Assembly (NCBI RefSeq): GCF_900215155.1
Contig: NZ_LT907980.1
Location: 868,001 to 932,000 of the forward strand
DNA from: Marinobacter sp. LV10R510-11A
GTDB lineage: Bacteria; Pseudomonadota; Gammaproteobacteria; Pseudomonadales; Oleiphilaceae
Reading direction: 5' to 3'
Length of the DNA stretch: 64,000 nucleotides
The notes beneath the pieces were generated by a model, which made no database searches, had not been told where the DNA came from, and saw only the letters and a list, made by a program, of their open reading frames with translations. A program made the position numbers and the translations under genes. Below, piece after piece: positions 17,846 through 26,332 of the stretch; the stretch's first letter is position 1, and the number at the start of each line of letters is the position of its first letter.

Positions 17846-18787
17846 ATGAGCATCCTTGTAATTGCTGAACACGACAACAGCAGCCTTAAGCAGGCTACTC
17901 TTAGCGTTGTAGCGGCTGCCAAGGCCATCGGTGGCGATATTGATGTGCTTGTTGCCGGCGAAAATTGCGGTGCCGTTGCAGAAGCCGCAGCAAAAGCTGA
18001 AGGTGTTGCAAAGATATTGGTTGCCGATAACGCAGCTTACGGCCACTTCCTAGGTGAAAACCTGGGCGAGCTGGTTGCTGAGCTGGGCAAAGGCTACAGC
18101 CACATTCTGGCCGCTGCCGGTACAACAGGTAAAGACTTCATGCCGCGCGTTGCTGCGCTATTGGACGTTGCTCAGGTATCTGACATCATCCGCGTTGAGT
18201 CTGAAGACACCTTCGCTCGTCCGATCTATGCCGGTAACGCTATCGCAACGGTTAAGGCCAACGACAGCATCAAGGTTATAACCGTTCGCCCGACAGGTTT
18301 TGATCCGGTGGCCGCTGAAGGTGGTTCGGCTTCGGTTGAGCAACTGGACGTTGTAAAAGACGCGGGCCTCTCTTCCTTTGTAAGCGAGCAGAAAGCTAAA
18401 TCTGATCGTCCTGAACTTGCCAGCGCCGGTATTGTTATCTCCGGCGGTCGTGGCATGCAGAACGGCGAAAACTTCAAAATGTTGGAGAAGATTGCTGATC
18501 TGCTGGGCGCTGGTATGGGTGCATCCCGTGCAGCTGTCGATGCTGGCTTTGTGCCAAACGACATGCAGGTAGGCCAGACCGGTAAGATTGTTGCCCCTGA
18601 TCTGTATGTAGCGGTTGGTATTTCTGGTGCCATTCAGCACTTGGCCGGTATGTCTGATTCCAAGGTGATCGTTGCGATCAACAAGGATGAAGAAGCGCCG
18701 ATCTTCCAAGTTGCCGATTACGGCCTGGTAGCGGACCTGTTTGTAGCAGTACCGGAACTTGAAGAGGAGCTGAAGAAAGTTCTGTAA
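17846..18787 (+). CDS. etfA: Electron transfer flavoprotein, alpha subunit
   Basis: A 313-residue ETF alpha subunit with the C-terminal FAD-binding domain: SGGRGMQNGENFKMLE (about 200-215), DAGFVPNDMQVGQTGK and the ETF-alpha signature LYVAVGISGAIQHLAGM (about 252-268). It starts on the base after the etfB stop, so both subunits are made from one message in equal amounts. A strong terminator follows. Confidence 0.97.
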   Translation: MSILVIAEHDNSSLKQATLSVVAAAKAIGGDIDVLVAGENCGAVAEAAAKAEGVAKILVADNAAYGHFLGENLGELVAELGKGYSHILAAAGTTGKDFMPRVAALLDVAQVSDIIRVESEDTFARPIYAGNAIATVKANDSIKVITVRPTGFDPVAAEGGSASVEQLDVVKDAGLSSFVSEQKAKSDRPELASAGIVISGGRGMQNGENFKMLEKIADLLGAGMGASRAAVDAGFVPNDMQVGQTGKIVAPDLYVAVGISGAIQHLAGMSDSKVIVAINKDEEAPIFQVADYGLVADLFVAVPELEEELKKVL

Positions 18788-18798
18788 CTTTCTCTCAG

Positions 18799-18837
18799 GC
18801 AACAAAAAAGGCACCTTCGGGTGTCTTTTTTGTTGCC
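18799..18837 (+). terminator. Rho-independent terminator after etfBA
   Basis: A long stem of 17-18 bp with a TTCG tetraloop and a T-rich 3' arm, 11 bp behind the etfA stop. Confidence 0.85.
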
Positions 18838-18894
18838 GCACCATAAACTGTCAGCCAATACGTGTAACACGCCTACAACCCCGGATACATCTGA

Positions 18895-19737
18895 ATGACC
18901 ATCAGCGCGTTTGAAGCTCTTGCTTGCCCACTCGACGGTTCTGCGCTGCAGAAAAAGGGCCACAATTGGCAATGCGATGCCGGCCACAGTTTCGATATTG
19001 CCCGCCAGGGGTATGTTCACCTACTACCGGTACAGAACAAGCGCTCTAAAGATCCAGGCGACAACAAAGAGATGGTCGCAGCGCGTCAACGTTTCCTGAG
19101 TACGGGGTACTATCAACCCATCGCCGAGGCGCTCTGCCATGCCGTATTCCCTGAAGGTTTCAGTGAACCATCCATCAGTTGTTTGGATGCGGGATGCGGG
19201 GAGGGGTACTACATGCGTTATCTGGCCGATAGCGCACCGCAAAAGACGACGCTCGCCCTGATAGGGCTGGATATATCCAAGTCGGCCGTGTTATCAGCCG
19301 CAAAACAGTACAAAAAGTCAGCTTGGGTTGTGGGCAGCAATGCCAACCTGCCTGTATTGCCCGAAACACTGGATCGTATACTGTGCCTGTTCGGTTTTCC
19401 CGTGTACGCAGAGTTTGCCCGGGTGCTCAGGCCCGGTGGTGAGGTTGTTCAGATGGATGCCGGGCCAAACCACCTTAAAGAGCTGCGTGAAATCATTTAT
19501 CCAGAACTAAAAGAGCCTAAAAAAGCCCAGGGAACTGCCCCAGATGGATTCACAAACCTGGGAGCATCCGTTGTTTGCTACAATCTGGCCCTTCCTGACA
19601 AAGCCGCCATCAAGGATTTATTGGCCATGACACCGCATCTTTATCGCGCTAACGCGGAGGGCCTGGCCCGCGCCGCAGAGCTCGAATCACTAAACGTTAC
19701 GGTAGAAGTCACGATCAGGCGCCTCAGAAAGGATTAA
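18895..19737 (+). CDS. rlmA: 23S rRNA (guanine-N1) methyltransferase, RlmA family
   Basis: A 280-residue protein with the RlmA layout: a small N-terminal zinc-binding motif (residues 11-31) then QGYVHLLPVQNKRSKDPGD (about 37-55) and a Rossmann methyltransferase domain with DAGCGEGYYMRYL (about 98-110). The family methylates a guanine in 23S rRNA helix 35. The usual CxxC-C-xxx-H zinc site reads C11-xx-D14, C27, H31, so Asp replaces the second Cys; zinc could still bind. The 3' end overlaps the convergent downstream gene by 4 bp. Confidence 0.88.
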   Translation: MTISAFEALACPLDGSALQKKGHNWQCDAGHSFDIARQGYVHLLPVQNKRSKDPGDNKEMVAARQRFLSTGYYQPIAEALCHAVFPEGFSEPSISCLDAGCGEGYYMRYLADSAPQKTTLALIGLDISKSAVLSAAKQYKKSAWVVGSNANLPVLPETLDRILCLFGFPVYAEFARVLRPGGEVVQMDAGPNHLKELREIIYPELKEPKKAQGTAPDGFTNLGASVVCYNLALPDKAAIKDLLAMTPHLYRANAEGLARAAELESLNVTVEVTIRRLRKD

Positions 19738-20228
19738 CGAACCCTTGGGCTACTGATCTTTTTCCGGTGGGTTTTCGGAGGGACCTTTTTTAGTACCACC
19801 CGTTTTTCTGCTTTTGTGATAAACAATGTGTCTGCCAAGATGTGAATCGCTTTATTGGTGGTTCGCACTGCATGGTAAACCTGCCTGCTGGCCTGATCGT
19901 GGGTTTTCCGGGCTTTAAGCGCGCTCTGGCGAAACTCGTCATCCTTCGTGAAATGATCAACCAAGCTGAACGTCGTATTGGAAATGGCTCTGTGCATCTT
20001 TTCGACCGCGCTGGCACTGCCAGACACCGTGTCTTCAAGTAGCTTAGCCCGGTTGCGGATCTCATAAAGATCCATGCGTCGTCTCTGAACGGCACTGTTG
20101 GCTGCGATGTGGTGCGAGTTGAGTATCCGCATAAGTGTCCTAGAACGCTGCAACTGCCAAAACGCATAGCATAGGCTACCGAATGCAATCACCAACAAGA
20201 GCAGTGTTATGGCGGGCTGAATAGTCAC
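19734..20228 (-). CDS. Hypothetical single-pass membrane protein
   Basis: The 164-residue protein has one N-terminal membrane segment (residues 7-28, ITLLLLVIAFGSLCYAFW), then a long charged, helical cytoplasmic part with a very basic tail (KKVPPKTHRKKISSPRVR). It lies 12 bp after the gene at 20241-20603 and probably forms a pair with it. I recognise no family. Confidence 0.65.
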   Translation of the reverse strand: MTIQPAITLLLLVIAFGSLCYAFWQLQRSRTLMRILNSHHIAANSAVQRRRMDLYEIRNRAKLLEDTVSGSASAVEKMHRAISNTTFSLVDHFTKDDEFRQSALKARKTHDQASRQVYHAVRTTNKAIHILADTLFITKAEKRVVLKKVPPKTHRKKISSPRVR

Positions 20229-20240
20229 AGTGCAATCCTC

Positions 20241-20603
20241 TTAGCGATACTCAATGTGCATGTCCACTTCGATTTCTCGCTCCGCAAGCTCTTCTTCCAG
20301 CTCTTTCATCACGCCTTGGTAGACCATTTTGCGAACCATTACGGGGAGTTTGTCTGCCATTACCCGAGCAGAGCGCGATTCCCGTTTTGCGACCGCAATC
20401 GGGTTGAGTACCTTTAGGATAAGAACCATATCCGGCTCTTTGTCCAGAGCGGATATCTGGTCACCCTCCATCGACTGGGCCATCATGCGGGCGATGATCT
20501 TGTGCTGTTCCAATACCTGCCAACACAGAAAGCCGCTAAAAATGGCGAGAAACACACTGAGAATAAGGAGGAAAGTGGTCAATTCATGTCTCCGGGAATT
20601 CAT
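20241..20603 (-). CDS. Hypothetical single-pass membrane protein
   Basis: A 120-residue protein with one membrane segment (about residues 9-29, TTFLLILSVFLAIFSGFLCW) and a helical C-terminal half ending in the acidic MKELEEELAEREIEVDMHI. First gene of a two-gene unit with 19734-20228. No known domain is visible. Confidence 0.65.
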   Translation of the reverse strand: MNSRRHELTTFLLILSVFLAIFSGFLCWQVLEQHKIIARMMAQSMEGDQISALDKEPDMVLILKVLNPIAVAKRESRSARVMADKLPVMVRKMVYQGVMKELEEELAEREIEVDMHIEYR

Positions 20604-20650
20604 CTGATCGGTATTTGTCAGTGTGCCCTATACACCGGGTTGTGCGATTG

Positions 20651-20672
20651 GCCCTGCCGACGTCGGCAGGGC
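20651..20672. promoter_or_regulatory. Perfect 22-bp GC-rich palindrome
   Basis: A loop-free perfect palindrome centred on GACGTC with CCTGCC/GGCAGG arms, in the gap between divergent genes starting at 20603 and 20751. The lack of loop and T-tract argues for a dimeric repressor site rather than a terminator. No regulator can be named. Confidence 0.4.
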
Positions 20673-20750
20673 TGTTAGTGTGCGAAGTTAGACTGCGGGT
20701 TCAAAGCTGTTAAGATCGGCCTATTACATGCCTTTATGGAAGGACAGACC

Positions 20751-21992
20751 ATGACAAAACCAGCAAAAACGACTTACGATCTCGTTGTCTTCGGCGCCAC
20801 CAGCTTCGTTGGCCAGCTACTTACACGCTACTTGTTTGAATCTTACGGTGTGGCCGGTGAAGTGAAATGGGCTATCGCCGGGCGTTCAGAAGCCAAGCTC
20901 AACTCGCTGAAGTCTGATCTGGGAACCGCTTCTGGCGACTTGCCAGTGATCCTCGCAGATGCCACCGACGACCAGGCCTTAACGGCAATGTGCGATCAAA
21001 CCCGCGTGGTTATCTCTACCGTCGGCCCTTACGCTTTATTTGGCGAGCCTCTGGTAAAAGCCTGCGTAACGACTGGCACCGACTACTGCGACCTAACGGG
21101 TGAGGTTCAGTGGATACGCCGCATGGTTGAGCGCTACGAAGACCAAGCAAAATCAACAGGCGCGCGAATTGTGCACTGCTGCGGTTTTGATTCCATTCCG
21201 TCGGATATGGGCGTGTGGTTCCTGCAGCAACAGGCAGAAAAGACCTTTGGTGAGCCGTGCCAAGACGTTCGTATGCGCGTGAAGGTTGCCAAGGGCGGTA
21301 TCTCAGGTGGCACCGTTGCTTCAATGATTAACGTAGCCAAAGAGGCGGCAGCCGATCCGAAACTGCGTAAAGAACTGGCCAACCCGTTTTCTATCTGCCC
21401 TTCTGAGCACCGCTCAAAGGTGCGCCAGCCAAGCCTGAAAGGGGCCGAATTCGACAAAACATTTAACGTGTGGCTGGCGCCGTTTGTTATGGGGGCGATC
21501 AATACTCGCGTGGTGCACCGGTCTAACGCGATGCAGAACGCCCGTTACGGTAAAGAATTCACCTATGATGAAGCCATGATGGCGGGTAGCGGCACCAAGG
21601 GCCGCCTTACGGCTTACGGGATTACAGCTGCATTGGCAGGCTTCTTTACGGCATCCGCCATAAAACCTACGCGCTGGTTGGTGGAAAAGTTTGTACCCAA
21701 GCCCGGTGACGGTCCGGATCCCGATGCTCAGAAGGCAGGGTTCTATGATCTGCGCTTTGTTGGGCGTACGCAGGACGGCAAAACCATCATCACGAAAGTG
21801 ACCGGCGATGCCGACCCAGGCTACGGCTCAACCAGAAAAATGCTTGGCGAAGCCGGCATGTGCCTGGCGTTCGATGTACCTGCGGATCAGCCGGGTGGCT
21901 TCTGGACGCCCGCATCGCTATTGGATGGCAAGCTGCTGGAACGCCTAACCAGCAAAGCCGGGCTGACGTTCGAGGTGGTTGAAACCCGCTAA
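20751..21992 (+). CDS. Saccharopine dehydrogenase-like NAD(P)-dependent reductase
   Basis: A 413-residue protein of the saccharopine dehydrogenase-like family (trans-acting enoyl reductase group): N-terminal Rossmann fold VVFGATSFVGQLLTRYL, VISTVGPYALFGEPLVKACV and TGTDYCDLTGEVQWIRRM, then CCGFDSIPSDMG. I start at ATG 20751 because GGAAGGA lies 8 bp before it; the ATG at 20736 would add five residues. Family members act on hydrophobic or lipid substrates; the reaction here is unknown. Confidence 0.87.
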   Translation: MTKPAKTTYDLVVFGATSFVGQLLTRYLFESYGVAGEVKWAIAGRSEAKLNSLKSDLGTASGDLPVILADATDDQALTAMCDQTRVVISTVGPYALFGEPLVKACVTTGTDYCDLTGEVQWIRRMVERYEDQAKSTGARIVHCCGFDSIPSDMGVWFLQQQAEKTFGEPCQDVRMRVKVAKGGISGGTVASMINVAKEAAADPKLRKELANPFSICPSEHRSKVRQPSLKGAEFDKTFNVWLAPFVMGAINTRVVHRSNAMQNARYGKEFTYDEAMMAGSGTKGRLTAYGITAALAGFFTASAIKPTRWLVEKFVPKPGDGPDPDAQKAGFYDLRFVGRTQDGKTIITKVTGDADPGYGSTRKMLGEAGMCLAFDVPADQPGGFWTPASLLDGKLLERLTSKAGLTFEVVETR

Positions 21993-22002
21993 AAGCACAG
22001 CT

Positions 22003-23619
22003 TCAGCCCCCGAGCTGAATGACACGGTCGGTGCCAGGAAGGGCATCCGGCCCGTGTGCAAGGCTAATCACCGTTTTGCCTTCCAGCCAAGCATCCATTT
22101 GCCGTGTGATCTTCTCTCGTGTGGCCGCATCAACGCCGGTAAATGGCTCATCCAGTATCAGCAAAGGAGCTGCGCTCAGAAGCACCCGCGCAAGGGCAAC
22201 ACGCCGAGCCTCGCCACCGGAAAGCCGGCTACCCGAACTCCCCAGCCAGGTATCTAGTTGATTCCTCTCTGAGGCGAACCGTTCCGCTAGATCAACCCGC
22301 TCCAGAATACTCCAAAGATCTGCATCCGTTGCATTGGGAAACCCAAGCAGCAGGTTTGCCCGCAATGTATCTTCAAACAATACGGTTTCCTGAGTGAGAT
22401 AAGCACATGGAAGGCGGGTGCAGGCGCCGTTTGAAGGATCCAAAAGCCCAGCAAACGAATCTGCAAGCGACGACTTTCCACTCCCGGAATGCCCCAGAAT
22501 ACCCACTCGTTCTCCGGTTCTCACCTGCAGATTAAAGTTCGTAAAAAGCGGCGCGTGCTCGGGATACTTTACCGCAAGGTCGTTAGCCACCAGGGCGGTA
22601 CCCGGAGGTAGGCTAAACGTGGCCGAGGAATCTGTGGCGTCTGCATCTCGGCAGTCCCGGTTCAGGCGTGCAGCGGAAGCCTGTGTGGCTCCCAGCTTGC
22701 CGAAGGCATCGGGCAGCGCGCTGTAGACTTCTGCGAGCCCGAGCAGGGCAATCGGCAGCAAAACCAGCACCGGGCCGGAAATCACCCCAGAGCGAAATAG
22801 CTCAAAGCCAGCCCAGAGCGCAAACACCGCAGATATATTAATCAGTAAATGCGAACCGGCCTGATGCCAGCCAATGCGAGAATCCGCTTTTACCTGTGCC
22901 GACGATGCCTGATGCGCCTGGCGCAGAAGCCACGCGCCGTGCTTACCTGTGCGACCGGCTGCCGTGAGTTCAGCAAAGCCTTCCAAGTGTTGAATAACCG
23001 CCATCCGCAGGGTTTCCTGTTGGTCGCTCTGGCGGGAGGCAATTTTTACGGTGCGCGCATAGGTAGCCAAGGTCGCGATCAAAAAAGCTGCCCCGAGTAT
23101 CAGGGCGACGCCGCCAGCAACCTGGATATCAAAAAGCACCGCAGCCAGAACACACACAAGCAAGGTCACGAAAGCAGCCAATGCCGCCGGAGCGATCAGG
23201 CGAAGATACAGGGTGTCCAGCGCATCAACATCGCTAGTCAGCCTAGAAAGCCACTGAGCGCCCGTTAGTTCGCGCCGTTGGCCACGCCCGGCAGAGGCCA
23301 GCTTGCGAAACAGTGCCACGCGTATATCCGTTAGCAACCTCAACACCGTATCGTGGTTGTACAACCGCTCTACATAGCGCGACACCGTGCGAGACACCGC
23401 AAAAAACCGGATACCGCCGCCGGGCACATATAAGTTGATGGTGGCCGGTAAACTGGCCGCTAGTAGAACCCCAACCAGTGCTGTCTCTGTGATAAACCAG
23501 CCAGATAAAGCAAGCAGCCCAAGCCCCGAGAGTAGGGCGGCCAGCATCAGCAATGCGCCAATAAGAAGCCTTCCGGGGCGCCCATAAATCAACTTCAACC
23601 AGGGTTTTAGTTCAGACAT
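22003..23619 (-). CDS. cydC: Cysteine/glutathione ABC exporter subunit CydC
   Basis: A 538-residue fused ABC half-transporter with six membrane segments (residues 15-300) and an ATPase domain: Walker A GHSGSGKSSL (about 378), signature LSGGEARRVALARV (about 467-480) and Walker B LLILDEPFTGVD. CydDC exports reduced thiols to the periplasm and is needed to assemble cytochrome bd. The start overlaps cydD by 8 bp; last gene of cydABDC. Confidence 0.93.
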   Translation of the reverse strand: MSELKPWLKLIYGRPGRLLIGALLMLAALLSGLGLLALSGWFITETALVGVLLAASLPATINLYVPGGGIRFFAVSRTVSRYVERLYNHDTVLRLLTDIRVALFRKLASAGRGQRRELTGAQWLSRLTSDVDALDTLYLRLIAPAALAAFVTLLVCVLAAVLFDIQVAGGVALILGAAFLIATLATYARTVKIASRQSDQQETLRMAVIQHLEGFAELTAAGRTGKHGAWLLRQAHQASSAQVKADSRIGWHQAGSHLLINISAVFALWAGFELFRSGVISGPVLVLLPIALLGLAEVYSALPDAFGKLGATQASAARLNRDCRDADATDSSATFSLPPGTALVANDLAVKYPEHAPLFTNFNLQVRTGERVGILGHSGSGKSSLADSFAGLLDPSNGACTRLPCAYLTQETVLFEDTLRANLLLGFPNATDADLWSILERVDLAERFASERNQLDTWLGSSGSRLSGGEARRVALARVLLSAAPLLILDEPFTGVDAATREKITRQMDAWLEGKTVISLAHGPDALPGTDRVIQLGG

Positions 23620-25324
23620 CCTTTACCTCCCCACCAGAAATCAACAGTACCCGATTGGCCAGAGCCAGAAGAGCGTAATGATGGGTGGAAAAGATCAGTG
23701 TTTTGCCGGCCAGAGCAAACTTGTGCAAAGCTTCCAGTACAAACATTTCACTGTCGGTGTCGAGGCCGGCCGTGGGCTCATCCAGAAGAATTACGTCGTA
23801 ATCGGCCACGAAAATACGGGCCAGGCTGAGGCGTCGGGCCTGACCGCCGGAAAGCCCTTGGCCATCTTCTGAAACCTTGCTCAAAATGCCGTCTTCACGG
23901 CTATCCAACAAGGGCCCAAGACCCACATTCCTCAAAGCGGTTTCGATAGCCACATCCGAAGCATCTGGTGTCGTGAGTCGGAGGTTGTCCGCCCAGGTGC
24001 CGTGCACGAGAAAGCCGTTCTGGCCAAGCCAGCCAAAGGCAAAGCTACCCGCCGGCTTACCAAACACGTGAATCTCGCCGCTGTCTGGCGTAAGGAAACC
24101 CGCCAGAAGATGTAAGAGCGTGGATTTACCACCCCCCGAGGGGCCGGTCAGCGCGATTACGTCACCTTTAACGATAGTCAGCGATACGTTGTTCAGAATC
24201 TCGTGACCTGATCGAAAGGCCAGCGACACAGAGCTCAGCGCAAGTGTCTCGCTGCCCGTGATCGGCTCACTGGCTAAAGACTCAACCCCAACATCGTCGT
24301 CGGCGTTCTCGGCGGAACTGACAGGCTCTTGACCACCAAGCCTTGCCAGAATCTCCGCACCGGCGCCAAGAGCTGCGGCGCGGTCATGATAGTACTGGGA
24401 GAGCGTTCGCAGCGGCTGAAAAAATTCCGGAGCAAGTAGCAGAATCAAAAGGCCGGAAAAAAGAGTCAAATCCGAAGATGGCCCATAGGAGATATACCCC
24501 AGCAGACCAAAGCCGATATAAATGGCGATAACGGCGATGGCCACGGAAGCGAAAAACTCCAAAACCGCCGATGACAAAAATGCGATACGCAGGGTTTTCA
24601 GCGTAATCCTGCGGTAATGATCTGATCGCTGCTGAATCACCTCTGCGGCTTGCTCGGTTTGCCCGAACAGCTGCAATGTCGTCAACCCTCGAACCTTATC
24701 CAGGAACTGACCAGACAGCCGGCTGATGATCTCAAAGTGTTGCTGGTTCAGTTTTTCTGCGCCCATGCCCACAAGCGCCATGAACAGGGGAATCAGCGGC
24801 GCAGACAGAAGCAGGAAAATGCCGGCGAGCCAGTCCAGATAGAATACAAACACCAGAATCATCAGGGGAACAACAAGCGACAGCATCATCTGTGGAAGGA
24901 AGCGCGCAAAGTAGCCGTGAAGGGCGTCAACGTGGTCAATCCACTCCCGCGCCAGACTACCAGCAGACGTTTGCCCAAGTACGAGAGGGCCGCTGTTGCG
25001 CCAGTGTTGGTGAATCTGTCGGCGGGCAGTGCGACGTACCTGTTCGCTGCACATTGCGGCCAGATGGGTCTGTGCACCCTGTGCAACTGAGCGAAAAACA
25101 ACGGCCAGAACAAGCCCGATAAAGAGCGGCGCCAGCACAGCGGCTGACGCCTTCTCAATTACACCGAGGTGAACAATCCGCGCCAGAAACACCATCTGGA
25201 TGATGGTGGCGACGCCAGCCAAGGTGCCGGCCGCAACCGTGCCCTGAATCCAGCGCCGGTTGCCGCTGGCAAGCCCCGATAGCCAACGCCTTACAGCGCC
25301 GCTCTCGACCTGCGTTTCGGCCAC
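23612..25324 (-). CDS. cydD: Cysteine/glutathione ABC exporter subunit CydD
   Basis: A 570-residue ABC half-transporter partner of CydC with N-terminal membrane domain and C-terminal ATPase: Walker A GPSGGGKSTL (about 393), signature GLSGGQARRLSLARI and Walker B DVILLDEPTAGLD. It starts with GTG directly on the base after the cydB stop, so it is translationally coupled to the oxidase genes. No small cydX gene is found between cydB and cydD. Confidence 0.93.
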   Translation of the reverse strand: MAETQVESGAVRRWLSGLASGNRRWIQGTVAAGTLAGVATIIQMVFLARIVHLGVIEKASAAVLAPLFIGLVLAVVFRSVAQGAQTHLAAMCSEQVRRTARRQIHQHWRNSGPLVLGQTSAGSLAREWIDHVDALHGYFARFLPQMMLSLVVPLMILVFVFYLDWLAGIFLLLSAPLIPLFMALVGMGAEKLNQQHFEIISRLSGQFLDKVRGLTTLQLFGQTEQAAEVIQQRSDHYRRITLKTLRIAFLSSAVLEFFASVAIAVIAIYIGFGLLGYISYGPSSDLTLFSGLLILLLAPEFFQPLRTLSQYYHDRAAALGAGAEILARLGGQEPVSSAENADDDVGVESLASEPITGSETLALSSVSLAFRSGHEILNNVSLTIVKGDVIALTGPSGGGKSTLLHLLAGFLTPDSGEIHVFGKPAGSFAFGWLGQNGFLVHGTWADNLRLTTPDASDVAIETALRNVGLGPLLDSREDGILSKVSEDGQGLSGGQARRLSLARIFVADYDVILLDEPTAGLDTDSEMFVLEALHKFALAGKTLIFSTHHYALLALANRVLLISGGEVKDV

Positions 25325-26332
25325 TTAATGATAGCCCTCGCCAGCTCGTACCTTGCCCCGGAAAACCCAGTAGGTCCAGGCTGTGTAAGTCAGCACAAAA
25401 GGAATCACAATCAGCAAACCAATCAACAGGAACATCTGTGAGTTGTAAGCCGACGCTGCGTCCCACAGGGTGTAGTCAGGTGGCACCACATAAGGCCAAC
25501 GGCTGACTATCAGCCCCAGATAGGTGGTTATAAACAGCCCCATGGTGGCCACGAATGGCATACCTTCTGAACGATTGCGCACTGACCGAAAAATCTGAAA
25601 CGCACACAGCAAGGTCAGTACGGGCAGTACCCAGATTACACTCAAGTTGCTGAACCAGCGTTCCTGCACCATATCGTCAATGAACGGAGTCCACACGCTG
25701 ATGATACCGAAGACCACCAGAACCGCTGCGAGCAGAGGCGGGGTAATCTTATAAGCCCATTCCTGTAACCGACCTTCGGTTTTCATGATCAGCCAAGTTG
25801 ACCCCAGTAGCGCATAACCTGCAAGCAACCCAAGACCCGTGAGAACGGTGAAGGGGGTGAGCCAGTCCAGCGCGCCACCTGTGAATACGCCATTGGCAGT
25901 TTCGTACCCCTGAATGTAGGTGCCCACTACCACACCCTGTGCAAACGCTGCCACGGTTGAACCGCCGGCAAAGGCCCAGTTCCACAGATAACGTGAGGTG
26001 CGTGCCTTGAAGCGAAACTCAAACGCGATGCCGCGGAAAATCAGACCAGACAGCATCAGGAACACGCCAATGTACAACGCCGGCAGCAAAATGCTGTAGA
26101 CCAGAGGGAATGCCCCCAAGAGCCCAGCACCGCCGAGCACCAGCCAGGTTTCGTTGCCGTCCCATACAGGCGCAACCGAGTTCATCATCGTATCGCGATC
26201 CTGCTCCGACGGGGCGAAGGGGAACAGGATTCCCACGCCCAGATCGAAGCCGTCCATCAATACATACATGATGACGCCAAAACCGATGATGAATGCCCAG
26301 ATCAATACAAGATCAAACTGTTCCATGATCAA
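25325..26332 (-). CDS. cydB: Cytochrome bd-type ubiquinol oxidase subunit II
   Basis: A 335-residue, nine-segment membrane protein: MYVLMDGFDLGVGILFPF near the N terminus and WDGNETWLVLGGAGLLGAFP (about 57-76), both hallmarks of CydB/CioB. It pairs with CydA in a quinol oxidase that reduces oxygen at low tension and resists cyanide and nitric oxide. Its start overlaps the cydA stop by 4 bp. Confidence 0.95.
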   Translation of the reverse strand: MIMEQFDLVLIWAFIIGFGVIMYVLMDGFDLGVGILFPFAPSEQDRDTMMNSVAPVWDGNETWLVLGGAGLLGAFPLVYSILLPALYIGVFLMLSGLIFRGIAFEFRFKARTSRYLWNWAFAGGSTVAAFAQGVVVGTYIQGYETANGVFTGGALDWLTPFTVLTGLGLLAGYALLGSTWLIMKTEGRLQEWAYKITPPLLAAVLVVFGIISVWTPFIDDMVQERWFSNLSVIWVLPVLTLLCAFQIFRSVRNRSEGMPFVATMGLFITTYLGLIVSRWPYVVPPDYTLWDAASAYNSQMFLLIGLLIVIPFVLTYTAWTYWVFRGKVRAGEGYH

